Shown here: piece by piece, positions 10,206-20,340 of the stretch
How positions within the stretch are numbered: the first letter of the stretch is position 1
How the letters are laid out: each line of letters begins with the position of its first letter
Assembly: GCA_963678705.1 (NCBI GenBank)
Contig: CAVMBN010000201.1
Span: 62,001-126,000 of the forward strand
Origin: Panorpa germanica
Taxonomy: Eukaryota > Arthropoda > Insecta > Mecoptera > Panorpidae
Direction: 5' to 3'
Length of the DNA stretch: 64,000 nt
Translations under genes and position numbers: made by a program
Notes under the pieces: model-generated
What the model saw: only the letters and a program-made list of their open reading frames with translations
Databases searched by the model: none
Told to the model about the DNA's origin: nothing

Positions 10206-10541
10206 TGTTATAACTCACATTCCATACGACACAAACTAACAATGTCTCTTAAGTATCTTTGCTGATCATGCACTTTATAGATAATAAAATAGTATATAAG
10301 TAATATGTTAATCTTAATCTAGTTAGTTCATGTATAAACTGCATCGCGCAGTTAGTAATTGGCTCACCACTTTTTAAGTTCAAGTTCATGTATAATCTGC
10401 ATTGAGCAGATAGTAATTGGCTGGCTAACCATTTGAGACTAGGCATAAGCTGCATCGCGCAGTGAATATTAGTTCAAATAAATATTATTTAATTAAAATT
10501 AAAATAAATTGTTTTTTTATTAAAGTCTAAATTACTCAAAC

Positions 10542-10549
<8 letters not shown>
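10206..10549 (+). repeat. Errantivirus-like 3' LTR
   Basis: Starts at tgttataactcac just after a purine-rich tract (agagggcagg, about 10196-10205) and ends where the (AT)n tract begins. It has a TATA-like box (agtatataag, about 10291-10300) and AATAAA at 10477-10482. Its middle is made of three related units of about 58 bp. The edges are approximate because the partner LTR is outside the window. Confidence 0.7.
10325..10470 (+). repeat. Three tandem ~58-bp repeats inside the LTR, each with a CTGC...GCAG dyad
   Basis: Units begin near 10325, 10383 and 10441. The first two share agttcatgtata, a dyad ctgcatcgcgcag or ctgcattgagcag, and tagtaattggct. The third is degraded but keeps ctgcatcgcgcag. 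Placed upstream of the polyadenylation signal, they could be enhancer-like binding sites; that role is inference. Confidence 0.75.
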
Positions 10550-10596
<47 letters not shown>

Positions 10597-10622
10597 ATAT
10601 ATATATATATATATATATATAT
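10548..10622. repeat. (AT)n microsatellite
   Basis: About 75 bp of almost pure AT dinucleotides with a single C near 10595. It directly follows the LTR, as expected if the element integrated into an AT repeat. Confidence 0.95.
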
Positions 10623-12540
10623 GTTTTGATCAAATTGTATAATTTGTGGCAATAATAATAACAATAACTTTACATTAAAACATAATAATACTTACCTAAT
10701 AATATTATAATAATGCTTAGTTAATAAACACAATACTGACTATTTATTTAAATAATTACCTTTACTTAGTTTATAATATTGTGGAAACTTTAACTGTTAA
10801 GATTATAAAATACTACGTGTGCTTACACCAAATTACATTTATAGACTAAAGTCAAAATACAAACTGGGCTACTTAACTTGCTTGCAATATGAAAAATTGA
10901 AGGCTTTTGAGTCGGTTTTGGACAGAGACAACCACAAAGCATCAAGCGCCATCTTTTATTAAAGAATTTTTTATTAAAAACGGACGAATAGGTTCAAAAG
11001 GGCGTTTAAAAATTAAGCCGCTGATACTGTTTACGCACTTATTGTTTTAATATTAAAAATAAGTTTTTATTTAATATAAAGTGCTTTTTCTCTTTTTTGC
11101 ACAAACAAATCAATATTACCCCTTATACAACTCCACCTCCAGCTTAGTTTATTTAAATTAGACATAAGAAATGTATAAAAAATGTAATAAAAATACATAT
11201 ATCAATTAAAATACTTTAAACTTTCGGTATTGGTATTCCTTGTTACATTCGTAATTTAATTTGAGTTTAGTTAATAAAGTTGGTGCGCATACGTCGTTAG
11301 TAACATAAATGTTTACAGGTCGACAGTTGAATGAAAAATAATTTAAATATTTGTTTTGATTAACAATTATTAATAGAAATTATTTTTACTTATTCATTAT
11401 TCAACAGTGCATTTTAAATAGGAATCGATTTTCTATTTCCATTATGTAAATGAGTCAAATCTGTAACTTAATTTTATTTTAGGGTTGTAGAGCGCTTCTA
11501 ATAATCGATAAGTTCGACCAAAATTTTTTTGTAACTTTTATAATAAAAAAGTTATAAGCATAAGTAAATCAATTTCAAATAATTATGTTATTTTAAATTG
11601 AGTTTGCTTAAGATAAATTTGTTGAGAATATATTACAGGGTTCGATTTTAATATATGTTTTTTAAAATATTGTTCAATAAATATACATTGATGCTTTTAA
11701 TTTGTGAAATATCTAAGAATTGATGTAGATATATCTTTTCAATATTTAAAACTCTTAGTTATTTGACTACGTCTATTTTAATACTTTAAACTAAAATCAG
11801 TTATCCATACACGCTTTACACATACACATTTAAGCTGTAAGTAAGACATCCTATTCTCAAGAGGCATATCACTATATGATTTACTTATGAGCATAAATCT
11901 GAGCACTATTTGCATTACACAAAATAGCATACACAATTATTAAGTTTTAAATTTTTGATATTTAATTAATTATGTTATTTTACTTGTTCAAATTTATGCA
12001 TAATTTTAATTTTGGTAATCTACTCTCCAACAGAATTTATGTAAACAAGCCCACATCTACAAACATTTTACAAAATCATTTATCTGTACAAAAGCTATGA
12101 GAAATCTTTTTAAAATAACTAAATTATTGTTAACAATCGGTAACCTTGGTTTTAATTTGAAAATAATAGTTTTTTTATACGGCTAAACTTAACTTAACAG
12201 TTATTTAATTTACATTTATTTGTTTTAAAAATATTTTATTTTTATCATTTAAACTAATTATTATTTGTTCAAGTATCCAGCAAATAGATTTTGTAAAAAT
12301 TTTAACAACATTTTAATAATTTGTATTTTGGATTTTACTTTATTAATTCATCAACAAATCAGTTAATCTTTTTTTTCAAACAATTACGTTAAAATATTTG
12401 CATCACAAACATCATACCAAATTATTGTTTTTGCAATAATTATTACGTTCAATAAGCAACGATTAAAGTAATAGTTATTCTAATATTTAGCACAAAAATA
12501 ATTTAGAACATAATCTATATGAGGAATTTAAATCGATTAA
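10623..12540. other. AT-rich non-coding DNA
   Basis: I see no convincing gene, RNA or repeat here; reading frames are short on both strands. It may be host intergenic DNA or old, unrecognisable transposon sequence. Confidence 0.6.
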
Positions 12541-13140
12541 ATGCTCCAGGCTCACTCCCACCAAGCCAAACTACACATTTATTACAAAAATTTTCATAGG
12601 ATTATTGCTAACCAACTTACATCTCTTAGAATATCAGAACTCAAAGTATGCCAATGTCATTCTGACCCTCTACTTAAGCCTTTTGTTAAATCCTGTAATC
12701 ACATTAAAAATCTATTATGCAATAATCTACAACGTCTTTCGCAGATATGCAAAGAGATCAAAGCATTTAGACTAAAATATTTAACAATTATGTCGATTAT
12801 TGATATTGTACTATCATCACCTAGTTTGACATTTGATTTAATCTATACACTAAAAACATAGTATCGATTTATCAAATTTTATCGTACCAGATTTTAATGA
12901 AGACATGCAATTATAACCTTTTTTTAAAACTCAGTTTGTAAGTCATCTGCACTGTTAAGATATATTTGATAAACCTGATAAACTACGGTTGCTTGAGATC
13001 TATCTAACTGACATAGCTCAGACTACACTTAAGAACACAAAACACGGTTTGGTATGTTACTCATCTAAGTGGACCTCACTGCTATCAGAATTTGATAAAC
13101 CTAAGTCAACCACAAAAAGTTTAAACACTTGTAGTACTTA
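12541..13140 (+). pseudogene. Possible decayed coding relic, unrecognised
   Basis: Less AT-rich than its surroundings. A 106-codon frame (12541-12861) is followed, in another frame, by an open stretch at 12959-13138 with a protein-like composition (DKLRLLEIYLTDIAQ and so on). I recognise no family. The frames are separated by stops and shifts, as in an old pseudogene or transposon gene. It could also be chance openness; no splice-site pattern supports a live gene. Confidence 0.3.
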
Positions 13141-14199
13141 AGCAGTATCTAATTCTAAATTACTGCCATCTGTAATCCTACATAAGAAAACAGACAATAA
13201 TAATTTAGACCAACATCATACTTTCGTAAGGGGCGACATAAATGATCACAAATTCTAACAATACGTTTTAGATTCTGCATTAAATTCTACATCTAATCAC
13301 ATAAATATGGATAAGACAAATGAGCGAACAATGTATTCACCGATACATCAGTGCAGTTTGGACATACCTTTTACTTTGCCATTTATGAAAGGAGTGACGT
13401 ATCAAGAAAATTCCTAATTAAATAGAATTGTTTTTTTGGAGGCGAAAGAGAAAATTATTTATTCTAAGAAAATGCATTGCATTTTAGTACAATCCTTCAT
13501 CTAAGTTATTAGGAAGTCAAAGTCAATACTTGTCTCCTTTTTTCTATCGTTTTACCTAATGATTTCAAAGCCATCTGCTTTAAAACATCCTGCTTTCTTA
13601 TCAACTCAGGTATCTTTCGTTCGAGTCACTATAAGCCATCAGCTTCAAATTTCTTGTAATTCTTTTGATTTACTTTTGTAGATGTTTCTTAAGTTGACCT
13701 CTGCAATGTATATTGTTTTTACTCTACACCCTTGTATAGCTCCACCTCTATACACCCTTCATTTTTTTCTTTTCAAGACCTTTCACCAAAAGCAGTTACT
13801 TCGCTTTCTACAGTCTACGGAAATATGGATCTAGCAGTTACTTTATTAGCAAGTTTGGCATCAAATTGCGACTTTAATATTAACTGATAATTTAAAGACT
13901 TGGAGATAGAGCATCTGATCTTCTACTCACATAAGTATAGAAGCGCATACTATTAGAACCTATTATTTAGTTATAAGTTTTGTATGTAAAATATTTACTT
14001 GTTATTTTATTTTAATAAGTTCTTTATTTTATACATGTTTCTATAATTTGTTTATATAAATGAATTTCATTACCTTAGTGAGCATGGTTAATTTTGGAAC
14101 ACACATTTTTCTCCTTTAAACATCAAAATTTTGCCAAATATATTTATTTTAACGTATTTGTTAAATTACAAATTATTTATTGTTTTGTGTTAAATTCAT
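13141..14199. other. AT-rich DNA, nothing recognised
   Basis: Short frames only. The composition of the first 250 bp still resembles the relic to the left. Confidence 0.5.
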
Positions 14200-14620
14200 T
14201 CACCAACTAGGTTACACCTGGTCACAATCAATTCTCCTTTTGTTGGCCTATGTAAGTGATTGCTCTGTTATTAGTACTGCTTAATTACTTAATTACTTGC
14301 TCTTAGCTTTTAGCTTTTGGCTCTTCGCCGCTCTTGTCACTCTTTTAATACAGGCATTTTTAAATTCAATATTTGAAAGTGTTGGACATTTGTTTTCGTA
14401 TTTTAAAGTTTAGTTGTTATTTAGTTATAAGTAAATATCTGTAATATAACTAATAAACTGTATTAGTTAAACACACTTAACAAGCTTTTTATTCACCAAA
14501 ATCATCTGCTTATTTTTATTGAACAATAAAAATATACATCGCATCACTCCTGAGAAATCTAGTACAGTAACACATCCACATTGGTGCAGTGCAGAAAATA
14601 CGAACATTCTGCCAATAATT
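14200..14620 (+). repeat. Weak LTR-like stretch
   Basis: A segment with a run of related ctcttagcttttagctttt words, an AATAAA at about 14452, and ttggtgcagtgcag at about 14580. The order promoter-like region, polyadenylation signal, then a TGG-type primer-site-like word could be an old LTR with the edge of its internal region. No second copy is in the window. Confidence 0.2.
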
Positions 14621-15211
14621 TTCTACTACCAATTAAATATATCACTACGTGGACCTAAAGCTTGGTCTTTCTGTTTTGTGCCATGAAGTAATTGCGTATT
14701 GTACCACGGCTGCACAGATATAGTTTCCATTTGCTGATCTTCGTCGTCTTCAATGACAATAACTTTACTAACAATTGTAATTTAACCGCGTGTTCTTCGA
14801 AGTTAATATTGGGTAATCTATTTTGTGATGTTGATGGTCTATTTTTTATAAATCGCCTTTCAATTAAATTTAATTCAATTAGCCTTTTTTACTCTGTATT
14901 TTTTTGACCCTACCTCGTTCAAAATATGATTTACTTTGAAATAATATTTACCCATTTTAAGTTATTTGTACTTTGTTATTAGTTATTATAAAATATTAAA
15001 TGCAGTTTTTATCACTTGTTTTATAAAATATAATCTATTTTAAAATTTTCCACTTTAGGGCGCAACACTATTTTTGAATTATGTAGTTGACAGTTCGGAT
15101 GACTAGCTGGAAACTAAAAAGTGTATATACACTATTGTGAAATGCAGTTTATTATAAAACTATTTATAAAAATCATAGAAATTAAAATTTCATATTTATC
15201 CTATATAATAA
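14621..15211. other. AT-rich DNA, nothing recognised
   Basis: No supported feature. A 71-codon open stretch near its left end has no ATG that I trust and no motif. Confidence 0.5.
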
Positions 15212-15752
15212 ATTTTTTTTTTTTTATTTTATTTACAAGAATTTTACAACTAAGCGTGGTTATCTAGTAATTTAAATATAAAAAAGTTAAAAATAATGTT
15301 CAGTTCTAGTCCACTGACTAGTTCCAAAATTTTGAACACGTGTGTGGTTTGTAGTAGCAGAATCACAGAGTCAAATCTTCCAGCTTGGTCCTCTTCAATC
15401 TGCGCAGATTCTCTCTGTTATTAAGCAGCTGCAGAATTTCTTCATAATGGTGGTTCTGCAGTCGCAGTAGATGTTTGCTTGCTGCCTTCCTGACTTCTTT
15501 GACTACGGTGGGCATATTTAAATCACAATGTAAATTGTCATTTCGTATGTACCAGCGCGCATTTGTAATCGTCCGTAGTACTTTGTTTTGGAAAGTCTGA
15601 ATTTTTGTTTAATCTGTTTTTTTGATACAACCCTAAAGTTGTATACCATAAGTTTATATGGGTTTCAGTATTTGCTTATACAATAACAGTTTGTTGTGCA
15701 CTATAAGCTGAGAATGTTTTCAAAACAGCCAGTGCATTATCCTGAATTTTTT
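15212..15752 (-). mobile_element. Jockey-clade LINE, 3' end, minus strand
   Basis: Read on the minus strand, it runs from the array edge to a poly(A) tail, seen as a T-run at 15212-15225. The coding part ends at a TGA (complement of 15363-15365), followed by about 140 bp of 3' UTR. Only the last part of ORF2 is present, so the copy is 5' truncated or was replaced by the satellite on its right. Confidence 0.85.
15363..15745 (-). pseudogene. Jockey-type LINE ORF2, C-terminal end
   Basis: The minus-strand frame shows the conserved post-RT region of Jockey-clade elements: HNKLLLYKQILKP, TYGIQL, GCIKKTD, then FQNKVLRTITNARWYIRND, DLNMPTV, the Arg/Lys/Leu-rich ASKHLLRLQNHH, and the terminal RRLKRTKLEDL. 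Three stops at typical Trp or hydrophobic positions break the upper part; the last 90 or so codons are open. The reverse transcriptase catalytic domain is not present. This protein end is thought to help RNA binding during target-primed reverse transcription; here it is a relic. Confidence 0.85.
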
Positions 15753-15769
15753 CACCTAAAGTACTTTTT
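15753..15769. repeat. 17-bp partial copy at the array edge
   Basis: The unit-start word cacctaaagtactttt is repeated 17 bp before the first full unit, giving a short tandem duplication exactly at the LINE/array junction. Confidence 0.8.
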
Positions 15770-15894
15770 CACCTAAAGTAGCAGGAGCCGATCACACACA
15801 CACAGTAGATAGGTACCACTTGTGTTGCAAATCAAAATTAACGTCTTTGTTAACCAATATGTAGTTCTTCCTTTTTCTGTTAAGTCCCATCTGT

Positions 15895-15909
15895 CTTGCC
15901 AAAGGCAAG
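15895..15909. repeat. Hairpin dyad cttgcc-aaa-ggcaag in the satellite
   Basis: Perfect 6-bp stem with a 3-nt loop. Present in most units, altered to gctaaaggc in many type A units, and deleted in unit 25. Confidence 0.75.
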
Positions 15910-15948
15910 GAACATCATCTTTGTTTTATTTGAAGATATAGCTATTTT

Positions 15949-15970
15949 GTGTAGCTTCATGAAACTACAC
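15949..15970. repeat. 22-nt near-perfect palindrome in the satellite
   Basis: GTGTAG, then a TTCATGAA centre, then CTACAC, with one mismatched pair. Long units keep the centre; short units carry TTCAAGAA, which breaks one more pair. It lies within the RT relic. Confidence 0.75.
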
Positions 15971-16365
15971 ATTTTATCTATAGAAGCTAAAGAACGGCTT
16001 TCTAGTTGTTCTATACTATTTGCACCGACAAGGATCACTTTATCATTGGACAAAACATTCGTTTACACAACTTATCGAGTAAGAAACACAGTCCTTGTCG
16101 AATACCATGTTGCAGAGTTGAGGACAACCATTAGATAGTTGCCTCTTTTCATGGAACGGTAATCGGTTTGTAAAATTAATGTTTAACAATGAATATAGTT
16201 CTCCATAGGGCAGTAGACTTTCCTAGAGATTTTTGCCGGCCTAATTCTTTAAAGGGCACTTGGCCACCAGACAATATTAAAGGCACCCTGGAATTTCAAT
16301 AAATTCTATATAGTATTATAATATGCGACAAGTTATGTTTTTTTTTGCGTTATCTTGGTATAGTG

Positions 16366-16385
16366 TGATTGTTCATGAACAATCA
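16366..16385. repeat. Perfect 20-bp palindrome in the satellite
   Basis: TGATTGTTCATGAACAATCA equals its own reverse complement. Kept in most A and c units; type b units carry a changed form (attatttataaccaatc or attattcataaccaatc) that destroys it. Confidence 0.9.
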
Positions 16386-16456
16386 GTCACAATTTTCAAA
16401 AAAACCATATATATTGTTTACTTATAACAATTAATACACTCTCTTTATTATATGAA

Positions 16457-16474
16457 ACTCGCTTTTATACGAGT
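16457..16474. repeat. Dyad ACTCG...CGAGT in the satellite
   Basis: 5-bp stem around an 8-nt loop (cttttata). Present in nearly all units. Confidence 0.7.
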
Positions 16475-16744
16475 ATAAACTTATTGTTATGTATTATTAT
16501 TATTTATAGTTAATGTTATTTGACTTACTTGACAGTGAGCAGCAACCTTTTGTTTTCCGTATATTTGTAGTGTTTATATGAAGTCTTTCTTATATAGGTC
16601 TACAGATTTCTTGAATTTCCTAACCAGTTGATCTTTTAGCACTAACGCTAACCTAATTATTATCAATTTCTTTGTCTATCGCACTTATTATTGTTTTATC
16701 TTAAAAACGACAAAATATCAGTTTTAAGGTTATTTTCATAAGAC

Positions 16745-16756
16745 CGCGTGTACGCG
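16745..16756. repeat. CpG-rich dyad CGCGT-GT-ACGCG in the satellite
   Basis: A 5-bp stem around a 2-nt centre in otherwise AT-rich DNA. Several b and c units have caacgtgtacgcgt or attgcgtgtacgcgt, which shortens the stem. Confidence 0.65.
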
Positions 16757-16949
16757 TGATATATATATATATATTTAGTTATATTTTTTAACACTGGTTT
16801 TTAACTGTCAAACATTTTTAAAAACACTTATTTTATAGTAAATTAGCACAATATTAAAATAAACTTTAATACTTTTCGTTTGAAGAAGTATTTATATAAT
16901 ATATTAAATTTTTTTCCGTAATTAATTTTTTACTTTTAATCACTTTTTT

Positions 16950-18048
16950 CACCTAAAGTAGCAGGAGCCGATCACACACACTGTAGATAGGTACCACTTG
17001 TGTTGCAAATCAAAATTAACGTCTTTGTTAACCAATATGTAGTTCTTCCTTTTTCTGTTAAGTCAGATCTGTCTTGCCAAAGGCAAGGATCATCATCTTT
17101 GTTTTACTTAAAGATATAGCTATTTTGTGTAGCTTCAAGAAACTACACATTTTATCAAAACATACGTTCACACAACCTTTCGAGTGAGAAACACAGTCCT
17201 CGTCGAATACAATGTTCCAGAGTTGAGGACAACCATTAGATAGTTGATTCCTTTCATAATACGGTAATCGGTTTGTAAAATTATTGTTTGACAATGAATA
17301 TAATTCTCCATAGTGCAGTTGACGTTCCTAGAGATTTTTGCCAGCCTAACTCTTCAAAGGGCACTTGGCCACCAGACATTATTAAAGGCACTCTGGAATT
17401 TCTATAAATTTTATATAGTATTATAATATGCGACAAGTTATGTTTTTTTTTGCGTTATCTTGGTATAGTGTGATTGTTCATGAACAATCAGTCACAATTT
17501 TCAAGAAAACCATATTTATTGTTTACTTATAACAATGAATACACTCTCTTTATTATTTGAAACTCGCTTTTATACGAGTATAAACTAATTGTTATGTATT
17601 AAAATTATTTATAGTTATTGTTATTTGACTTACTTGATAGTGAGCAGCAACCTTTTGTTTTCCGTATATTTGTAGTGTTTATATGAGGTCTTCCTTATAT
17701 AGGTCTACAGATTTCTTGAATTTCTTATCCAGTTGATGTTTTAGCACTAACACTACCTTAATTATTATCAATTTCTTTATCTATCGCACTTATTATTGTT
17801 TTATCTTAAAAACGACAAAGTAACAAATTTAAGGTTATTTTTATAAGACAACGTGTACGCGTCATATATATATTTAGTTATATTTTTCAACACTGGTTTT
17901 TAACTGTCAAACATTTTTAAAAACACTTATTTTAGAGTAAATTAGCACAATAATAAAATAAACTTAAATACATTTCGTTAGAAGAAGTATTTATATATTA
18001 TATTTAATTTTTTTCCGTAATTAATTTGTCACTTTTAAGCACTTTTTT
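16950..18048. repeat. Satellite unit 2, short (c-like)
   Basis: 1099 bp. Starts tagcaggagccgatcac, but its interior matches type c. Carries a 78-codon minus-strand frame at 17058-17294. Confidence 0.95.
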
Positions 18049-19151
18049 CACCTAAAGTAGCAGATGCCGATCGAACACACACACAGTAGATAAGTACTAC
18101 TTGTGTTGCAAATCAAAATAAACGTCTTTGTTAACAAATATGTATTTCTTCTTTTTTCTGTTGAGTCCCATCTGTCTTGCCAAAGGTTAGGATCATCATC
18201 TTTGTTTTACATAAAGATAAAGCCATTTTGTGTAGCTTAAAGCAACTACACATTTTATTAAAAAATACGTTTACACAACCTTTTTAGTGAGAAACACAGT
18301 CCTCGTCGAATACCATGTTCCAGAGTTAAGGACAACCATTAGATAGTTGCCTCTTTTCATGGAACGGTAATCAGTTTGTAAAATTATTGTTTAACAATGA
18401 ATATAGTTCTCCATAGGGCAGTAGACGTTCCTAGAGATTTTTGCCGGCCTAATTCTTCAAAGGGCACTTGGCCACCAGACAATATTAAAGGCACCCTGGA
18501 ATTTCTATAAATTCTATATAGTATTATAATATGCGACAAGTTATGTTTTTTTTTGCGTTATCTTGGTATAGTGTGATTGTTCATGAACAATCAGTCACAA
18601 TTTTCAAGAAAACCATATATATTGTTTACTTATAACAATTAATACACTCTCTTTATTATATGAAACTCGCTTTTATACGAGTATAAACTAATTGTTATGT
18701 ATTAATATTATTTATAGTTAATGTTATTTGACTTACTTGATAGTAAGCAGCAACCTTTTGTTTTCCGTATATTTGTAGTGTTTATATGAAGTCTTTCTTA
18801 TATAGGTCTACAGATTTCTTGAATTTCCTAACCAGTTAATGTTTTAGCACTAACGCTAACCTAATTATTATCAATTTCTTTGTCTTTTGCACTTATTATT
18901 GTTTTATCTCAAAAACGAAAAAGTTACAGTTTTGAGGTTATTTTCATAAGATTGCGTGTACGCGTCATATATATAATTATTTATATTTTTCAACACTGGT
19001 TTCCAACTGTCAAACATTTTTAAAAACATTAATTTTAGATTAAATTAGCACAATATTAAAATAAACTTAAATACTTTTTGTTAGAAGAAAAATTTATATA
19101 ATATATTTAACTTTTTTCCGTAATTAATTTCTCACTTTTAATCACTTTTTT
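18049..19151. repeat. Satellite unit 3, short type b
   Basis: 1103 bp. One of the most diverged copies (gcttaaagcaactacac in place of the usual palindrome arm). No long minus-strand frame. Confidence 0.95.
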
Positions 19152-20340
19152 TACCTAAAGTAGCAGGAGCCGATTACACACACACAGTAAATAGGTACCA
19201 CTTGTGTTGCAAATCAAAATTAACGTCTTTGTTAACCAATATATAGTTCTTCCTTTTTCTGTTAAGTCCCATCTGTCTTGCAAAAGGCAAGGATCATCAT
19301 CTTTGTTTTATTTAAAGATATAGCCATTTTGTGTAGCTTCATGAAACTACACATTTTATCTATAGAAGCTAAAGAACGCTTTCTAGTTGTTCTATACTAT
19401 TTGCACCGACAAGGATCACTTTATCATTGGACAAAACATACGTTTACACAACTTTTTGAGTAAGAAAAACAGTCCTCGTCGAATACCATGTTCCAGAGTT
19501 GAGGACAACCATTAGATAGTTGCCTCTTTTCATGAACGGTAATCGGTTTGTAAAATTATTGTTTAACAATGAATATAGTTCTCTATAGGGCAGTAGACGT
19601 TCCTAGAGATTTTTGCCGGCCTAAATCTTCAAAGGGCACTTGGCCACCAGACAATATTAAAGGCACTCTGGAATTTCTATAAATTCTATATAGTATTATA
19701 ATATGCGACAAGTTATGTTTTTTTTTTGCGTTATCTTGGTATAGTGTGATTGTTCATGAACAATCAGTCACAATTTTCAAGACAACCATATATATTGTTT
19801 ACTTATAACAATTAATACACTCTCTTTATTATATGAAACTCGCTTTTATACGAGTATTAAACTAATTGTTATGTATTAAAATTATTTATAGTTAATGTTA
19901 TTTGACTTACTTGATAGTGAGCAGCAACCTTTAGTTTTCCGTATATTTGTAGTGTTTATATGAAGTCTTTCTTATATAGGTCTACAGATTTCTTGAATTT
20001 CCTAACCAGTTGATGTTTTAGCACTAACACTAACCTAATTATTATCAATTTCTTTGTCTATCGCACTTATTATTGTTTTATCTTAAAAACGACAAAATAA
20101 CAGTTTTAAGGTTATTTTTATAAGACCGCGTGTACGCGTGATATATATATTTAGTTATATTTTTCAACACTGGTTTTTAACTGTCAAACATTTTTAAAAC
20201 ACCTATTTTATAGTAAATTAGCACAATAATAATTAAATAAATAATTAAAATAAACCTAAACACTTTTCGTTAAAAGAAGTAATTATATAATATATTTAAT
20301 TTTTTTCCGTAATTAATTTCTCACTTTTAATCACTTTTTT
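19152..20340. repeat. Satellite unit 4, type A
   Basis: 1189 bp, the longest unit; it has an extra AT-rich insert of about 17 bp near 20230. Its first base is t, not c. Confidence 0.95.

Larger units (their letters stand above)
1..10549 (+). mobile_element. Errantivirus-like Ty3/gypsy element, 5' part outside window, split by copia and mariner
   Basis: The pieces lie in order on the + strand: gag end, protease, reverse transcriptase, RNase H, integrase (DD35E), an env-like C-terminus with a membrane segment, and a 3' LTR. Gag and pol are in overlapping frames, pol being -1 relative to gag, as in insect errantiviruses of the 17.6/297 group. The element is interrupted at 305-4703 by a copia element and at 8450-9742 by a mariner. 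The copy is dead: in-frame stops at 4849, 6315, 7561 and 9993, frameshifts at about 6383-6390 and 7385-7400, and most of env missing. The 5' LTR and gag start lie left of the window. The family-level call rests on domain order, motifs and the (AT)n target; the named lineage is an inference. Confidence 0.85.
15840..16200 (-). pseudogene. Non-LTR reverse transcriptase relic in the satellite unit (long form)
   Basis: On the minus strand, unit 1 reads as a decayed RT domain: a GCPQ motif (16118-16129) with the usual GS-x-x-GP part missing, LWN-x-VFDE-like residues in most units, then an Asn-Asp pair at 16042-16047 where the catalytic Asp-Asp would be, followed by KVILVGANSIEQLE, and KLHKIAISSNKTKMM. 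That order (GCPQ block, catalytic pair, helix, K-T-K-x-M) is standard for non-LTR RTs and looks closer to the R1/LOA type than to Jockey. Frames are shifted between blocks, so no product is expected. The same relic recurs in all units. Confidence 0.6.
15770..16949. repeat. Satellite unit 1, type A (long)
   Basis: 1180 bp. Diverged edge copy with a longer AT run near 16760 and several private changes. Confidence 0.95.

Noticed and set aside
10249..10455. Minus-strand 68-codon frame across the LTR
   Set aside because: It lies wholly in the LTR and is produced by the 58-bp repeats.
14692..14907. 71-codon plus-strand frame
   Set aside because: No ATG start, hydrophobic low-complexity content from AT-rich DNA, no homology that I recognise.
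10623..15211. Host gene exons or tRNAs
   Set aside because: Looked for on both strands; no plausible splice pattern, long frame or cloverleaf was found.
15896..16138. Plus-strand open frames of 61-80 codons in the long satellite units
   Set aside because: They start at non-ATG codons, lie antisense to the RT relic and recur only because the units are copies. No signal of a real gene.
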